A DNA stretch of 35,644 nucleotides, taken from Dyella ginsengisoli LA-4. Lineage in GTDB: Bacteria > Pseudomonadota > Gammaproteobacteria > Xanthomonadales > Rhodanobacteraceae. The translations under genes were made by a program, and so were the position numbers. Shown piece after piece: positions 16,116 to 28,513 of the stretch. The DNA lies in assembly GCF_000334915.1 (NCBI RefSeq), contig NZ_AMSF01000030.1:1-35644 (forward strand). The letters run 5' to 3'. The notes under the pieces were generated by a model. It had not been told where the DNA came from. It did no database searches and saw only the letters and a list, made by a program, of their open reading frames with translations. Numbering within the stretch: position 1 is the stretch's first letter; each line of letters starts with the position of its first letter.

Positions 16116-16661
16116 TCAGGCGGCGGCGCATCCCTTGCCCGGGCCGTGTGTGTCGCGAGCCGGTGGTGCACCGATCTGCATGCTGAGCAGGCTCTCGACC
16201 AGTGGGGCGAACTGGCGCAATGCCCGCTCGTACACGCCGCGCTTGAAGTTGACCACGTGGGCGGCGGGGTACCAGAAGTCGACCCAGCGCCACAGGTCGA
16301 ACTCGGGCTTGTCGCAGGCATCGAGCTTGAGCGCATCTTCGCCCCCGACCAGTCGCAACAGGAACCAGACCTGTTTCTGGCCGATGCAGGTCGGTCGCTG
16401 GTGGTGCCTCACGTAACGATGGGGCAGGCGGTAGCGCAGCCAGCCGCGGGTGGACCCGACCACCTCGACGTGTTCGGGCGCCAGGCCCGTCTCTTCCTGC
16501 AGTTCGCGGTACATCGCCTCGAGCGGGGTTTCGTCGCTGCGCATGCCACCCTGTGGAAACTGCCAGCCGTCGCGGTTGACGCGACGCGCCCAGAACAGCC
16601 GGCCATCGCCGTTCAACAGCACGATGCCCACGTTCGGACGATAGCCATCCACATCGATCAT
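16116..16661 (-). CDS. rppH: RNA pyrophosphohydrolase RppH
   Basis: The 181-residue Nudix enzyme starts [17 protein letters not shown], the RppH hallmark. The Nudix box lies at residues 38-60 ([20 protein letters not shown] and on), followed by [10 protein letters not shown] and the W-rich [12 protein letters not shown]. It removes pyrophosphate from mRNA 5' ends and so starts RNA decay. I chose ATG 16661 because AGGAG lies 6 bp upstream; an upstream ATG at 16682 lacks this and departs from the family start. It runs in the same direction as the DUF6776 run but is separated by 116 bp with a hairpin and a new promoter. Confidence 0.95.
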   Translation of the reverse strand: MIDVDGYRPNVGIVLLNGDGRLFWARRVNRDGWQFPQGGMRSDETPLEAMYRELQEETGLAPEHVEVVGSTRGWLRYRLPHRYVRHHQRPTCIGQKQVWFLLRLVGGEDALKLDACDKPEFDLWRWVDFWYPAAHVVNFKRGVYERALRQFAPLVESLLSMQIGAPPARDTHGPGKGCAAA

Positions 16662-16763
16662 GTCGTCTCCTGGAAGGGCCATGAGTCACTGCGCAATGGC
16701 TGCAGGGGTGGCGTTTCCGGGAATGATTCAACCACAGCGCAGAAACGGGCAGCAAGCCGAGAC

Positions 16764-16792
16764 TTGAACGGTGGTCGTCTGGCCATTAAACT
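16764..16792 (+). promoter_or_regulatory. Promoter of tRNA-Met
   Basis: TTGAAC (16764-16769), exactly 17 bp, then TAAACT (16787-16792), followed by a G+C-only stretch (GCCGCGCCCCGC). That G+C-rich discriminator is typical of stringently controlled stable-RNA promoters. The tRNA begins 46 bp after the -10 box. Confidence 0.75.
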
Positions 16793-16838
16793 GCCGCGCC
16801 CCGCTTGAGCGAACCGGCTTGGCGGAGGCGTCACACGT

Positions 16839-16915
16839 GGCTATGTAGCTCAGCCGGTTAGAGCACAGCACTCATAATGCTGGGGTCGGTGGTTCGAGTC
16901 CACCCATAGCCACCA
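16839..16915 (+). tRNA. tRNA-Met (anticodon CAU, elongator type)
   Basis: A 77-base cloverleaf with encoded CCA: acceptor stem GGCTATG / CATAGCC, D-arm with AGCTCAGCCGGTTAGAGC, anticodon stem CAGCA / TGCTG with loop CTCATAA (anticodon CAT at 16873-16875) and T-arm GGTTCGAGTCC. The acceptor stem and the GGGGTC after the anticodon arm resemble E. coli elongator tRNA-Met (metT). The initiator is excluded by the paired first base (G1-C72). tRNA-Ile2, which also has CAT in the gene, usually starts GGCCCC. Confidence 0.95.
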
Positions 16916-16976
16916 TTCCATATTCCCCGCGCCGAGGTGGCCGCGTTGCGCGGTCTGGACGTTCCGGCGATCGCTC

Positions 16977-17339
16977 ATGCATATCTTCAAGGTCTTTCAG
17001 CTCGAGGCTGCGCATCGTCTGCCAAACGTGCCGCCGGGGCACAAATGTGCGCGCCTGCACGGTCATTCGTTCCGGATCGAGATCCATGTCGAGGGTGAGC
17101 CGGACCCGCAGCTTGGCTGGGTGATGGACTTTGCCGACGTGAAGGCGGCCTTCGCGCCGCTCTACGAGCAGCTGGACCACCACTACCTCAACGATATCGA
17201 GGGGCTGGAGAATCCGACCAGCGAGATGCTCGCCCGCTGGATCTGGGTCCGGCTGAAGCCGGCTCTGGCGGGATTGGACCGGGTCGTGGTGCATGAGACC
17301 TGCACGTCTGGAGCGAGTTGCTCTTCCAGCAGTTTTTGA
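16977..17339 (+). CDS. queD: 6-carboxy-5,6,7,8-tetrahydropterin synthase QueD
   Basis: The 120-residue protein has the zinc ligands His13 (AAHRL), His28 and His30 (LHGHSF), catalytic Cys24 in [17 protein letters not shown], and the catalytic glutamate in VHETCTSG near the end. It makes carboxytetrahydropterin from dihydroneopterin triphosphate, the first dedicated step to queuosine. It lies 61 bp after tRNA-Met with no terminator between, so they may share a transcript. The last residues (ASCSSSSF) differ from the aromatic/basic ending I expect after TSG in QueD; this may be a natural variant or a late frameshift. No other queuosine gene is adjacent. Confidence 0.9.
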   Translation: MHIFKVFQLEAAHRLPNVPPGHKCARLHGHSFRIEIHVEGEPDPQLGWVMDFADVKAAFAPLYEQLDHHYLNDIEGLENPTSEMLARWIWVRLKPALAGLDRVVVHETCTSGASCSSSSF

Positions 17340-17425
17340 TGCGTCGCAATGAAGGCGTCATGTTCTGTAACTATCCGGAAATAGTGAAGAACGGCTGAAC
17401 CGGTTTGGTGGCCAGAAAATTTATA

Positions 17426-17454
17426 TTGCGCTGCAGCAAAATACTTGGTACGGT
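17426..17454 (+). promoter_or_regulatory. Possible phasin promoter with an imperfect palindrome
   Basis: TTGCGC (17426-17431), 17 bp, TACGGT (17449-17454), 38 bp before the phasin ATG. The -35 overlaps an imperfect palindrome, TTGCgCTGCAGCAA (17426-17439), in a stretch richer in A+T than its surroundings. Phasin genes are often repressed by PhaR at GC-containing palindromes; that this is one is a guess. Confidence 0.35.
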
Positions 17455-17492
17455 AGCTCCACTACCAGCCACCCCATCGAGGGGAGATTGCC

Positions 17493-17882
17493 ATGAATCA
17501 GCAGTTCACCAGTCAGGCGTTCAGCTACGCCAAGCAGTTCTCCGACAATGCGTTCAAGGCGCATACGCTGGCCCTCAAGGGCTTCGAGACCGTCGCGGGC
17601 CTGCAGTTCAAGAATTTCGAGAAGCAGGCCAAGGTGTCGGCGGATTTCTTCGCCGAGGCGATGGAAGTGCGCGATGCCGACGGCTTCCGTTCGCTGTGGG
17701 AGAAGGGTGCCGGCCTGAGCCGTGATGCCGCCGAGCGCGCCGTCGCCGCGGGGCAGGAGATCTTCGCCGTGACCCAGAAGACCGTCGAGTCGCTGGGCGC
17801 GATTCTGCAGGAGCAGCAGGCGGCGGCAAACGAGGCCGTCTCGGCCCCGGTGCAGGCTGTCAAGAAGGCTGCCGGCAAGTAA
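17493..17882 (+). CDS. Phasin family protein
   Basis: The 129-residue, mostly helical protein starts MNQQFTSQAFSYAKQFSDNA and has the phasin (PF09361-type) pattern: ALKGFETVAGLQFKNFEKQ, later AAGQEIFAVTQKTVESLGAI, and an Ala/Lys-rich end (VQAVKKAAGK). Phasins coat polyhydroxyalkanoate granules. No PHA synthase, depolymerase or phaR is in the window, so the link to storage granules rests on the family alone. GGGGAG lies 8 bp before the ATG. It is a single-gene unit ended by a strong terminator. Confidence 0.85.
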   Translation: MNQQFTSQAFSYAKQFSDNAFKAHTLALKGFETVAGLQFKNFEKQAKVSADFFAEAMEVRDADGFRSLWEKGAGLSRDAAERAVAAGQEIFAVTQKTVESLGAILQEQQAAANEAVSAPVQAVKKAAGK

Positions 17883-17908
17883 CGCGTCGCGCTCGCTCCA
17901 GGCGACAA

Positions 17909-17935
17909 GGCCGGGTCTTCGGACCCGGCCTTTTT
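17909..17935 (+). terminator. Intrinsic terminator after the phasin gene
   Basis: A perfect 9-bp stem GGCCGGGTC / GACCCGGCC closes a TTCG tetraloop and is followed by TTTTT. It insulates the phasin from the ATP synthase operon. Confidence 0.95.
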
Positions 17936-17971
17936 CATGTGCGGAGTGCGACTTTTTTGACCAAGATCGGC

Positions 17972-18001
17972 TTGTCGCTATGAAGTTGCGCCTGTTACAC
18001 T
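17972..18001 (+). promoter_or_regulatory. Promoter of the ATP synthase operon
   Basis: TTGTCG (17972-17977), 18 bp, TACACT (17996-18001), with TGT just before the -10 box (extended -10). It lies 73 bp before the atpI GTG and after the phasin terminator; no other promoter of this quality is seen until glmU. Confidence 0.65.
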
Positions 18002-18074
18002 TTCAAAGCTTGGACCGTGCCCCACCACTCTGTGGATCGATGCCGTTGGTACGGCAAAACAGTGGGGGAATCGC

Positions 18075-18440
18075 GTGCTCAACAGCATAGCCTCGGGACG
18101 GCGACTGGCCGCGCGCATGATTGCGCTGCAATGCCTGGTTGCCGTCGTACTCGGCCTCGTTTTTCTGGGGCAGGGTCCGCGTGCTGCGCTGGCCGCCGCC
18201 GGTGGCGGTGTGACCGTGGCGCTGGGCAATGCCCTGCTGGCCTGGCGCACCTTTGCCGGATGGGGAGGCGGGGGGCTCGCGATGGGGCGCTGGCTCTCGG
18301 GCGTGATCCTGAAGTGGATGGCGATCATCGCGGGACTGATCATCATCCTCGGCCAATACAAACTGCCGCCACTGGCCGCTTTGACAGGGCTGGTGGCTGC
18401 CTACGCAATAAATCTGCTGGCGTTTCGATTCAAGGGTTGA
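18075..18440 (+). CDS. atpI: ATP synthase subunit I
   Basis: The 121-residue protein has four hydrophobic segments (about residues 15-33, 37-58, 76-96 and 100-117), typical of AtpI, which helps assemble the c-ring. The pattern GGGVTVALGNALLAWR followed later by ILKWMAIIAGLIIIL fits the family. I chose the GTG at 18075, preceded by GGGGGA at 5 bp. It is the first gene of the operon and ends 3 bp before atpB. Confidence 0.88.
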   Translation: MLNSIASGRRLAARMIALQCLVAVVLGLVFLGQGPRAALAAAGGGVTVALGNALLAWRTFAGWGGGGLAMGRWLSGVILKWMAIIAGLIIILGQYKLPPLAALTGLVAAYAINLLAFRFKG

Positions 18441-19277
<837 letters not shown>

Positions 19278-19320
19278 TCCACCTGTTTCATCCGGTTCCG
19301 CTTCAACCGCTTTGCCCTAA

Positions 19321-19641
<321 letters not shown>

Positions 19642-19656
19642 TCGGCTAGGCAATTG

Positions 19657-19684
19657 TCGCCGCTGCGCAAACGTGCGGCGGCGA
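19657..19684 (+). promoter_or_regulatory. Intercistronic hairpin between atpE and atpF
   Basis: A 12-bp stem with two G-T pairs and an AAAC loop: TCGCCGCTGCGC pairs with GTGCGGCGGCGA. No T-run follows, so it is not a standard terminator. It could stabilise the atpE message or slow readthrough. Confidence 0.6.
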
Positions 19685-19724
19685 TCGGCGGTTTAACGCG
19701 TTACCGGAGTCATTTGGAAAGCTC

Positions 19725-20195
19725 ATGGATATCAATCTGACTTTCCTGGGCCAGATGGTGTCGTTCGCCATCCTGGTCTGGTTCACCACCAAGTTCATCT
19801 GGCCGCCGCTCAATGGAGCCATCGAAGAGCGCCAGAAGAAGGTTGCCGAGGGTCTGGCTGCCGCCGAGCGCGCGCGTGCCGAGCTCAAGGACGCCGGCTC
19901 CAAGGCCGAGAGCGAGGTCAAGCTGGCGCGACAGCAGGCTGCCGAGATCATCGAGCGCGCGCAGCAGCAGGCCAACCAGATCGTCGACAAGGCCCGCGAC
20001 GAAGCGCTGGCCGAGGCGGCCCGCGTGAAGGCGGCTGCGGCGGACGAAGTGACCAGCATGCATCAGCGCGCTCGCGAGGAACTGCGCAGTTGGGTCGGTC
20101 GACTGGCCGTGCAGGGCGCCGAGAAGATCGTGCAGCGCGAGATCGACGCCAACGCCCACAAGGCGATGCTCGATCAGCTCGCTGCCGAGATGTAA
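19725..20195 (+). CDS. atpF: ATP synthase Fo subunit b
   Basis: The 156-residue peripheral-stalk subunit starts [20 protein letters not shown] with one N-terminal membrane helix (to about residue 26). A long charged alpha-helix (about 33-150) rich in Ala, Glu, Lys and Arg follows, as in dimeric right-handed stalk coils. Length equals the E. coli protein. It ends 3 bp before atpH. Confidence 0.97.
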   Translation: MDINLTFLGQMVSFAILVWFTTKFIWPPLNGAIEERQKKVAEGLAAAERARAELKDAGSKAESEVKLARQQAAEIIERAQQQANQIVDKARDEALAEAARVKAAAADEVTSMHQRAREELRSWVGRLAVQGAEKIVQREIDANAHKAMLDQLAAEM

Positions 20196-20198
20196 GCG

Positions 20199-20732
20199 AT
20201 GAGCCAGGCCATCACCCTCGCCCGTCCCTACGCGCGTGCTGCTTTCGAAGTGGCGCGCGACGCCGGTGCCACCTCGGCCTGGTCGCAGGCGCTGGCCTTC
20301 GCCGCGGCCGTCTCGGCGGACCCGCGGGTCGCCGGGCTGATCAGCGATCCGCGTGTGCAGGCCGACCAGCTGGTCGCCGTCCACCTGCCGCAGGGCACGG
20401 CCGCCGACGCACCGTTCGGCCACTTCCTGGCTGAACTGGCTGCGCATCGCCGGCTGGCCCTGTTGCCGGAGATCGCCGCGCTGTACGAGACCTACAAGCG
20501 CGAATCCGAGTCGCAGCTGCTGGTGAAGGTGACCAGCGCGATGGCCCTGGATGCGGCGCAGACCGAACAACTGAAGGCTTCGCTGAAGCGCCGCTTCAAG
20601 CGCGAGATCGAACTGGAGACCCGGGTCGATGCCTCGCTGCTGGCCGGCGTGGTGATCGACACCGGCAGCGAAGTGATCGACGGCTCGGCGCGCGGTCGGC
20701 TCGACCGGCTCGCCAGCGTCCTGACGCACTGA
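20199..20732 (+). CDS. atpH: ATP synthase F1 subunit delta
   Basis: The 177-residue protein starts with ITLARPYARAAFEVA, the usual delta/OSCP start. It ends with the conserved stretch TRVDASLLAGVVIDTGSEVIDGSARGRL. It ties the peripheral stalk to the alpha subunits at the top of F1. Size and order (after atpF, before atpA) are normal. Confidence 0.96.
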   Translation: MSQAITLARPYARAAFEVARDAGATSAWSQALAFAAAVSADPRVAGLISDPRVQADQLVAVHLPQGTAADAPFGHFLAELAAHRRLALLPEIAALYETYKRESESQLLVKVTSAMALDAAQTEQLKASLKRRFKREIELETRVDASLLAGVVIDTGSEVIDGSARGRLDRLASVLTH

Positions 20733-20792
20733 CACACGTTTCGAACATCATCGGGTGCCGTTGACGCGGCGCGAACCCAAGGATAACGACCT

Positions 20793-22343
<1,551 letters not shown>

Positions 22344-22359
22344 TCGGCAGCCTCGCGTG

Positions 22360-22402
22360 GTGGCCGCCTGGCGGTCACTGTGCACGCCGGCGGATCGCCG
22401 GC
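22360..22402 (+). promoter_or_regulatory. Two tandem hairpins between atpA and atpG
   Basis: Hairpin one: GTGGCCGC (22360-22367) / GCGGTCAC (22371-22378), loop CTG, one G-T pair. Hairpin two: GCCGGCG (22386-22392) / CGCCGGC (22396-22402), loop GAT. Neither has a T-run. They lie in the 89-bp gap and may influence message processing or stability. Confidence 0.5.
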
Positions 22403-22432
22403 ATCGCAATCACCCAAAAGGTTGAGGCAAAC

Positions 22433-24839
<2,407 letters not shown>

Positions 24840-24845
24840 TCCACC

Positions 24846-24868
24846 GGGGCGGGTGAGTCGCCCGCCCC
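24846..24868 (+). promoter_or_regulatory. Intercistronic hairpin between atpD and atpC
   Basis: A perfect 8-bp stem GGGGCGGG / CCCGCCCC with a 7-base loop and no T-run, starting 7 bp after the atpD stop. It is the third strong hairpin at a gene boundary in this operon. Confidence 0.5.
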
Positions 24869-24895
24869 CTGCCTCACGCATCCGGAAGACCATCC

Positions 24896-25324
24896 ATGAC
24901 CCACACCATCCGCGTCGACGTCGTCAGTGCCGAATCCGAGATCTACTCGGGCGAGGCGACGCTGGTCGTCGCCACCGGCGAGCTGGGCGAGCTGGGTATC
25001 ACCCCGCGCCATGCGCCGCTGATCACCCGCCTGAAGCCGGGCAAGGTTGTCGTGACCGAGGCCAGTGGCGAGAAGGTGGACATCTCCATCACCGGTGGCG
25101 GCATCCTCGAGGTGCAGCCGCAGGTGGTGACGGTGCTCGCCGACAGTGCGATCCGTTCGGCGGACATCGACGAGGCGGCCGCGCTGGAAGCCAAGCGCCA
25201 GGCCGAAGAGGCGCTGGCCAACCGCACCGACGCGATGGAAATCGCCGAGGCGCAGGCCAAGCTGGCCGAGGCGATCACCCAGCTCCAGGCACTCGAACGC
25301 CTGCGTCGCACGCTCAAGCACTGA
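24896..25324 (+). CDS. atpC: ATP synthase F1 subunit epsilon
   Basis: The 142-residue protein has the N-terminal beta-sandwich ([58 protein letters not shown]) and two C-terminal helices (about residues 88-142). The C-terminal helices inhibit hydrolysis in bacterial enzymes. It is last in the operon, followed by an intrinsic terminator. Confidence 0.96.
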   Translation: MTHTIRVDVVSAESEIYSGEATLVVATGELGELGITPRHAPLITRLKPGKVVVTEASGEKVDISITGGGILEVQPQVVTVLADSAIRSADIDEAAALEAKRQAEEALANRTDAMEIAEAQAKLAEAITQLQALERLRRTLKH

Positions 25325-25351
25325 CCGCTCCACGTCCACCCAGATCCGCAG

Positions 25352-25376
25352 ACGCCGGCCTCGCGCCGGCGTTTTT
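25352..25376 (+). terminator. Intrinsic terminator of the ATP synthase operon
   Basis: An 8-bp stem ACGCCGGC / GCCGGCGT with loop CTCGC runs into a T-run (GTTTTTG). It lies 27 bp after the atpC stop. Confidence 0.93.
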
Positions 25377-25455
25377 GCATCCGGAGGCGGGCTTGCCGGC
25401 GGGGTCCGCGCGGCGGCTGATATTCTTGTGGCCTTGCCCACAAGTCAGGTGATCC

Positions 25456-26826
25456 ATGGAAGCATCTCCGCTGCACGTCATCGTCCTCGCCGCCGGCGAA
25501 GGCAAGCGCATGAGGTCCAGGCGCGCCAAGGTGCTGATGCCTGTCGCCGGCCGACCGCTGCTCGGCCATGTGCTGGCGACCGCGCGGGAGCTCGCGCCTG
25601 CGGCGATCCATGTGGTGTACGGCCATGGCGGCGAGCAGGTGCGCGAAACCTTCGCCGCCGACACCGACCTGAGTTGGGTGCTGCAGGCCGAGCGGCTGGG
25701 TACCGGCCACGCCGTGGCGCAGGCACTGGCGCAGGTGCCGGACGATGCACGCGTGCTGGTGCTGTATGGCGACGTGCCGCTGACCCGTGCCGAGACGCTG
25801 CGCCCGCTGGTGACCGCCGAAGGCCTGGCCCTGCTCACCACCCGCCTGGCTGATCCGTTCGGTTACGGCCGCGTGCTGTGCGACGAGGCTGCCCGTGTGA
25901 TCGCGGTGGTCGAGGAGAAGGACGCGAGCCCCGAAGAGCGCGCGGTGAACCTGGTGAATACCGGTATCGTGGCCGCCGATGCATCGTCGCTGCGGGGCTG
26001 GACCAGCCGGCTCGGGCGCGACAACGCGCAGGGCGAGTATTACCTCACCGACATCTTCGCGATGGCGGCAGCGGAGCATCGCCCGGCGCGGTCGGTGGAG
26101 TGCGCAGACCCGGTGGAAGCCGCCGGTGCCAACAACCCGTTGCAGCTGGCCGAGCTGGAAGCCCAGTACCGCCGTCGCCGCGCCGAGGAGCTGATGCTCG
26201 CAGGTGTGCGTTTGGCCGATCCGCTTCGCATCGACGTGCGCGGGACCGTGCGGGCCGGCAGCGACGTGGAGATTGATGTCGACGTGATCCTCGAGGGTGA
26301 CGTGGCGCTCGGCGACGATGTCCGCATCGGCCCGTTCACCCGCGTGCGCAACACACGTCTGGCCAGCGGTACCGTGGTGCTGGCCCATTGCGATCTCGAC
26401 GGCCTGGTGACGCATGGCCCCTGCACGATCGGACCGTTCGCCCGCCTGCGCCCGGGTGCGGAACTGGCGCCCGGCGTGCACGTGGGCAACTTCGTCGAGA
26501 TCAAGAAGGCGAAGCTGGGCGACGGCAGCAAGGCCAACCACCTGAGCTACATCGGCGATGCCGAGGTCGGTGCGGGCGTGAACATCGGCGCCGGCACCAT
26601 CACCTGCAATTACGACGGCGTGAACAAGCACCTGACCCGCATCGGGGACGGTGCTTTCATCGGCTCGAACAGCGCCCTGGTGGCGCCGGTCAGCGTGGGC
26701 GCCAACGCCACCATCGGCGCCGGTTCGGTGATCACCAAGGATGCACCGGCAGATGAGCTCACGGTGGCGCGCGGCCGCCAGCTCACCCTGTCCGGCTGGC
26801 ACCGCCCGACCAAGCAGGCGAAGTGA
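25456..26826 (+). CDS. glmU: Bifunctional N-acetylglucosamine-1-phosphate uridyltransferase / glucosamine-1-phosphate acetyltransferase
   Basis: The 456-residue protein has two domains. The N-terminal pyrophosphorylase (about 1-230) carries [34 protein letters not shown] and NTGI. The left-handed beta-helix acetyltransferase (about 250-456) shows hexapeptide repeats, [28 protein letters not shown] and CNYDGVNK. It makes UDP-GlcNAc for peptidoglycan and LPS. A TATTCT box lies at 25421-25426 without a convincing -35. GlmU just after the atp operon is a common gammaproteobacterial order. It converges on the chorismatase gene 25 bp later. Confidence 0.97.
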   Translation: MEASPLHVIVLAAGEGKRMRSRRAKVLMPVAGRPLLGHVLATARELAPAAIHVVYGHGGEQVRETFAADTDLSWVLQAERLGTGHAVAQALAQVPDDARVLVLYGDVPLTRAETLRPLVTAEGLALLTTRLADPFGYGRVLCDEAARVIAVVEEKDASPEERAVNLVNTGIVAADASSLRGWTSRLGRDNAQGEYYLTDIFAMAAAEHRPARSVECADPVEAAGANNPLQLAELEAQYRRRRAEELMLAGVRLADPLRIDVRGTVRAGSDVEIDVDVILEGDVALGDDVRIGPFTRVRNTRLASGTVVLAHCDLDGLVTHGPCTIGPFARLRPGAELAPGVHVGNFVEIKKAKLGDGSKANHLSYIGDAEVGAGVNIGAGTITCNYDGVNKHLTRIGDGAFIGSNSALVAPVSVGANATIGAGSVITKDAPADELTVARGRQLTLSGWHRPTKQAK

Positions 26827-26851
26827 CGCCGGCACCGGAGCCGGATAACGC

Positions 26852-27874
26852 TCAGGCGTAGCGCCAGCCGTCGATCTCCACCAGCAGTTCGCGCCGGCAC
26901 ACTTCGCCGTGCAGCAGCAGTGCCGGCACAGCGGGCAGATGCTGGCGGAAGAAGTCGCGCACTATCCGGGCGTCGCCCGGACGCCGGATGTAGGCCTTCA
27001 GCGGCGAATGGGTGTCGAAGCCTGCCGGCATGCCGGCAGCGGCCAGCAGGGCTTCGAGATTGGCGAGCGTTTCCGCCAGTTGCGCGGGCAGATCTCCGGG
27101 GTGTGCCGAGGCATGACCGATCACCGCGGCGGTACCGGAGATCGCCAGGGCATCGTCGGCCGGTAGCCGCACCGCCCGCGCGAAGCTGGGCGGGGTCGGC
27201 CCGTACTGGCGCGGGTAGCGCCAGGCACTCACCTGACGGGGATTTTCCACCCGGGTGCCGGGTTGCGATCCGGCCAGCAGGTAGATCTGCAGGTGGCCGG
27301 CTCCGCCCAGGCTGCCGATTGCCGTGGCCGCGGGAAAGCCGTCGACGAACGCCGCGCCCATCCCCTGTGCGCGACCGCTGCAGAATTGCTTGTAACGCTC
27401 GCCGTCGCCTTGCCCCTCGTTGATGCCCGGCAGGTAGTTCCAGACCCGCAACACCTGGGATTCGGCCTGCCCGGCGAGGAATTGCGCCAGTTGCCGATAC
27501 GCCTCCGCCGCACACGTCTCGATGCCGCCGCTGGCGGATTCATCGAGGCTCACCGACGCGAACAGCCAGCCACCGCCGCGCGACCAGCGGATATCGCCGG
27601 TGTGGCCGCAGCTCACCGGGCCGTCCACCTCCCAGCACTCCAGCGGAGCGGGAGCGTCGAATGGCTCGAGCGGTAGCCGCAGCCAGCGCGGATCGTCGGT
27701 CTCCTCCCGACCGGCGCCGAAACCGATGACCGCGAGCATGCCGGGTTCGGCCAGTGCCCGGGGGGCCTCCACGTTGCGATACGACACCCGTGGCGCACGG
27801 CAGACCGTGGTCTGCACGACTGCGCCTTCACATCCCTGAACCATGCGATCTACCGGGAACGACGAGGGCCCCAT
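26852..27874 (-). CDS. xanB2: Chorismatase / 3-hydroxybenzoate synthase, XanB2-like
   Basis: The 340-residue protein has the chorismatase family (FkbO/Hyg5/XanB2) pattern: VWNYLPGINEGQGDGERYKQ followed by FCSGRAQGM, then HLQIYLLAG, ENPRQVSAWRYPRQYGPTPP with SFARA, and a C-terminal YIRR ... LLHGEVCRRELLVEIDG. XanB2 in Xanthomonas turns chorismate into 3- and 4-hydroxybenzoate; 3-hydroxybenzoate primes xanthomonadin and 4-hydroxybenzoate feeds ubiquinone (established knowledge). I chose ATG 27874 because GGGAG lies 7 bp upstream; ATG 27844 is an internal option. It is divergent from the ACP gene and convergent with glmU. Distinguishing 3-hydroxybenzoate from dihydroxybenzoate chemistry by eye is not possible, but the pigment locus favours the former. 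Confidence 0.88.
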   Translation of the reverse strand: MGPSSFPVDRMVQGCEGAVVQTTVCRAPRVSYRNVEAPRALAEPGMLAVIGFGAGREETDDPRWLRLPLEPFDAPAPLECWEVDGPVSCGHTGDIRWSRGGGWLFASVSLDESASGGIETCAAEAYRQLAQFLAGQAESQVLRVWNYLPGINEGQGDGERYKQFCSGRAQGMGAAFVDGFPAATAIGSLGGAGHLQIYLLAGSQPGTRVENPRQVSAWRYPRQYGPTPPSFARAVRLPADDALAISGTAAVIGHASAHPGDLPAQLAETLANLEALLAAAGMPAGFDTHSPLKAYIRRPGDARIVRDFFRQHLPAVPALLLHGEVCRRELLVEIDGWRYA

Positions 27875-27935
27875 GGTACACTCCCGACCCGCTGCCACCG
27901 GGGGGGAGGCACGGCTTTTGGGTACGGATCCGAGC
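27875..27935. promoter_or_regulatory. Divergent control region between chorismatase and ACP genes
   Basis: This 61-bp gap holds both starts. A TACACT box (27877-27882, plus strand) overlaps the chorismatase leader, and a run of seven G lies at 27900-27906. No clear -35 was found for either direction, and a promoter for the plus unit may begin inside the chorismatase coding sequence. Confidence 0.35.
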
Positions 27936-28205
27936 ATGGCAGAGCAGACCGCCGCACAACACGAACTGGCCACCCTGGTGGTCGAGAGCCTGAATCTCGA
28001 AACCGTCACTCCCGAGCAGATCGATCCCGACGCACCGTTGTTCGGTGGCGAGCTCGGGCTCGATTCGATCGATGCGCTGGAGATTTCCCTGGCGGTGTCC
28101 AAGCGCTACGGGTTCCAGTTGCGCTCGGATAACCCGGACAACCGGCAGATCTTCTCCAGCCTGCGAACGCTGTCGGATTACATCGAGCAGCAACGCGCCC
28201 ACTGA
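27936..28205 (+). CDS. Acyl carrier protein of the aryl-polyene locus
   Basis: The 89-residue acidic protein has the phosphopantetheine site Ser44 in GLDSIDALEI, and the helix pattern of ACPs (LATLVVESLNL at the start, YIEQQ at the end). Chain assembly on a dedicated ACP is known for aryl polyenes (ApeE/ApeF) and xanthomonadin (XanC). The first ATG of the frame is further upstream (27843), inside the chorismatase region; ATG 27936 gives the normal ACP length. It heads the plus-strand unit. Aryl-polyene loci of E. coli type have two ACPs; only one is seen here. Confidence 0.88.
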   Translation: MAEQTAAQHELATLVVESLNLETVTPEQIDPDAPLFGGELGLDSIDALEISLAVSKRYGFQLRSDNPDNRQIFSSLRTLSDYIEQQRAH

Positions 28206-28513
28206 GCGGCCGCCGAGGTGCCGCAGCCGCCCGCGCGCGATCGCGTGCCGGCCAATGAGCGAGGCCAGCATGTCCGCAGTTCCGGCCCGAGGGGGAAAGC
28301 AGATGCTCCGACGCTCCGGGACGTGGCGTTGCCGCGGTGCCGTGCATCCCTCTGCCGACACGTCGATGGTGACCCGATGATCCGGATCGACGGCATGGCA
28401 TGCCCGCTCAGCCAGCACAGCGCGGACCAACCATTGCATGGCGCCCCGCACGGGGCGGAATCCCGGCCGGCGTGTCGCCCGCCGCTGCCGCAGCATGGCG
28501 TGGGTGAGCCCGC
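28206..28513. other. 308-bp stretch without a convincing gene, between ACP and dehydratase
   Basis: No family is recognisable here in any frame. Two tiny plus-strand frames could be read, ATG 28255 to TGA 28380 (41 codons) and ATG 28377 to TGA 28517 (46 codons). Each overlaps the next start as ATGA, the last with the dehydratase ATG at 28514. A minus-strand open frame (from 28496) also crosses the region. Neither has good codon use or a Shine-Dalgarno. In other aryl-polyene loci a membrane protein and the AMP-ligase commonly lie at this place, so this may be a scar of lost DNA (inference). Confidence 0.5.

Noticed and set aside
16839-16915. tRNA-Ile2 (CAU read with lysidine) as an alternative identity
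   Set aside because: The acceptor stem GGCTATG and the GGGGTC variable region resemble elongator tRNA-Met rather than the GGCCCC-type tRNA-Ile2.
17340-17399. A 19-codon frame after queD (starting MRRNEGVMF)
   Set aside because: No ribosome site, too short and no conservation evidence; it lies in the A+T-rich spacer before the phasin.
27843-27935. An N-terminally longer ACP starting at ATG 27843
   Set aside because: The added 31 residues have no ACP character and overlap the divergent chorismatase start; ATG 27936 gives the normal length.
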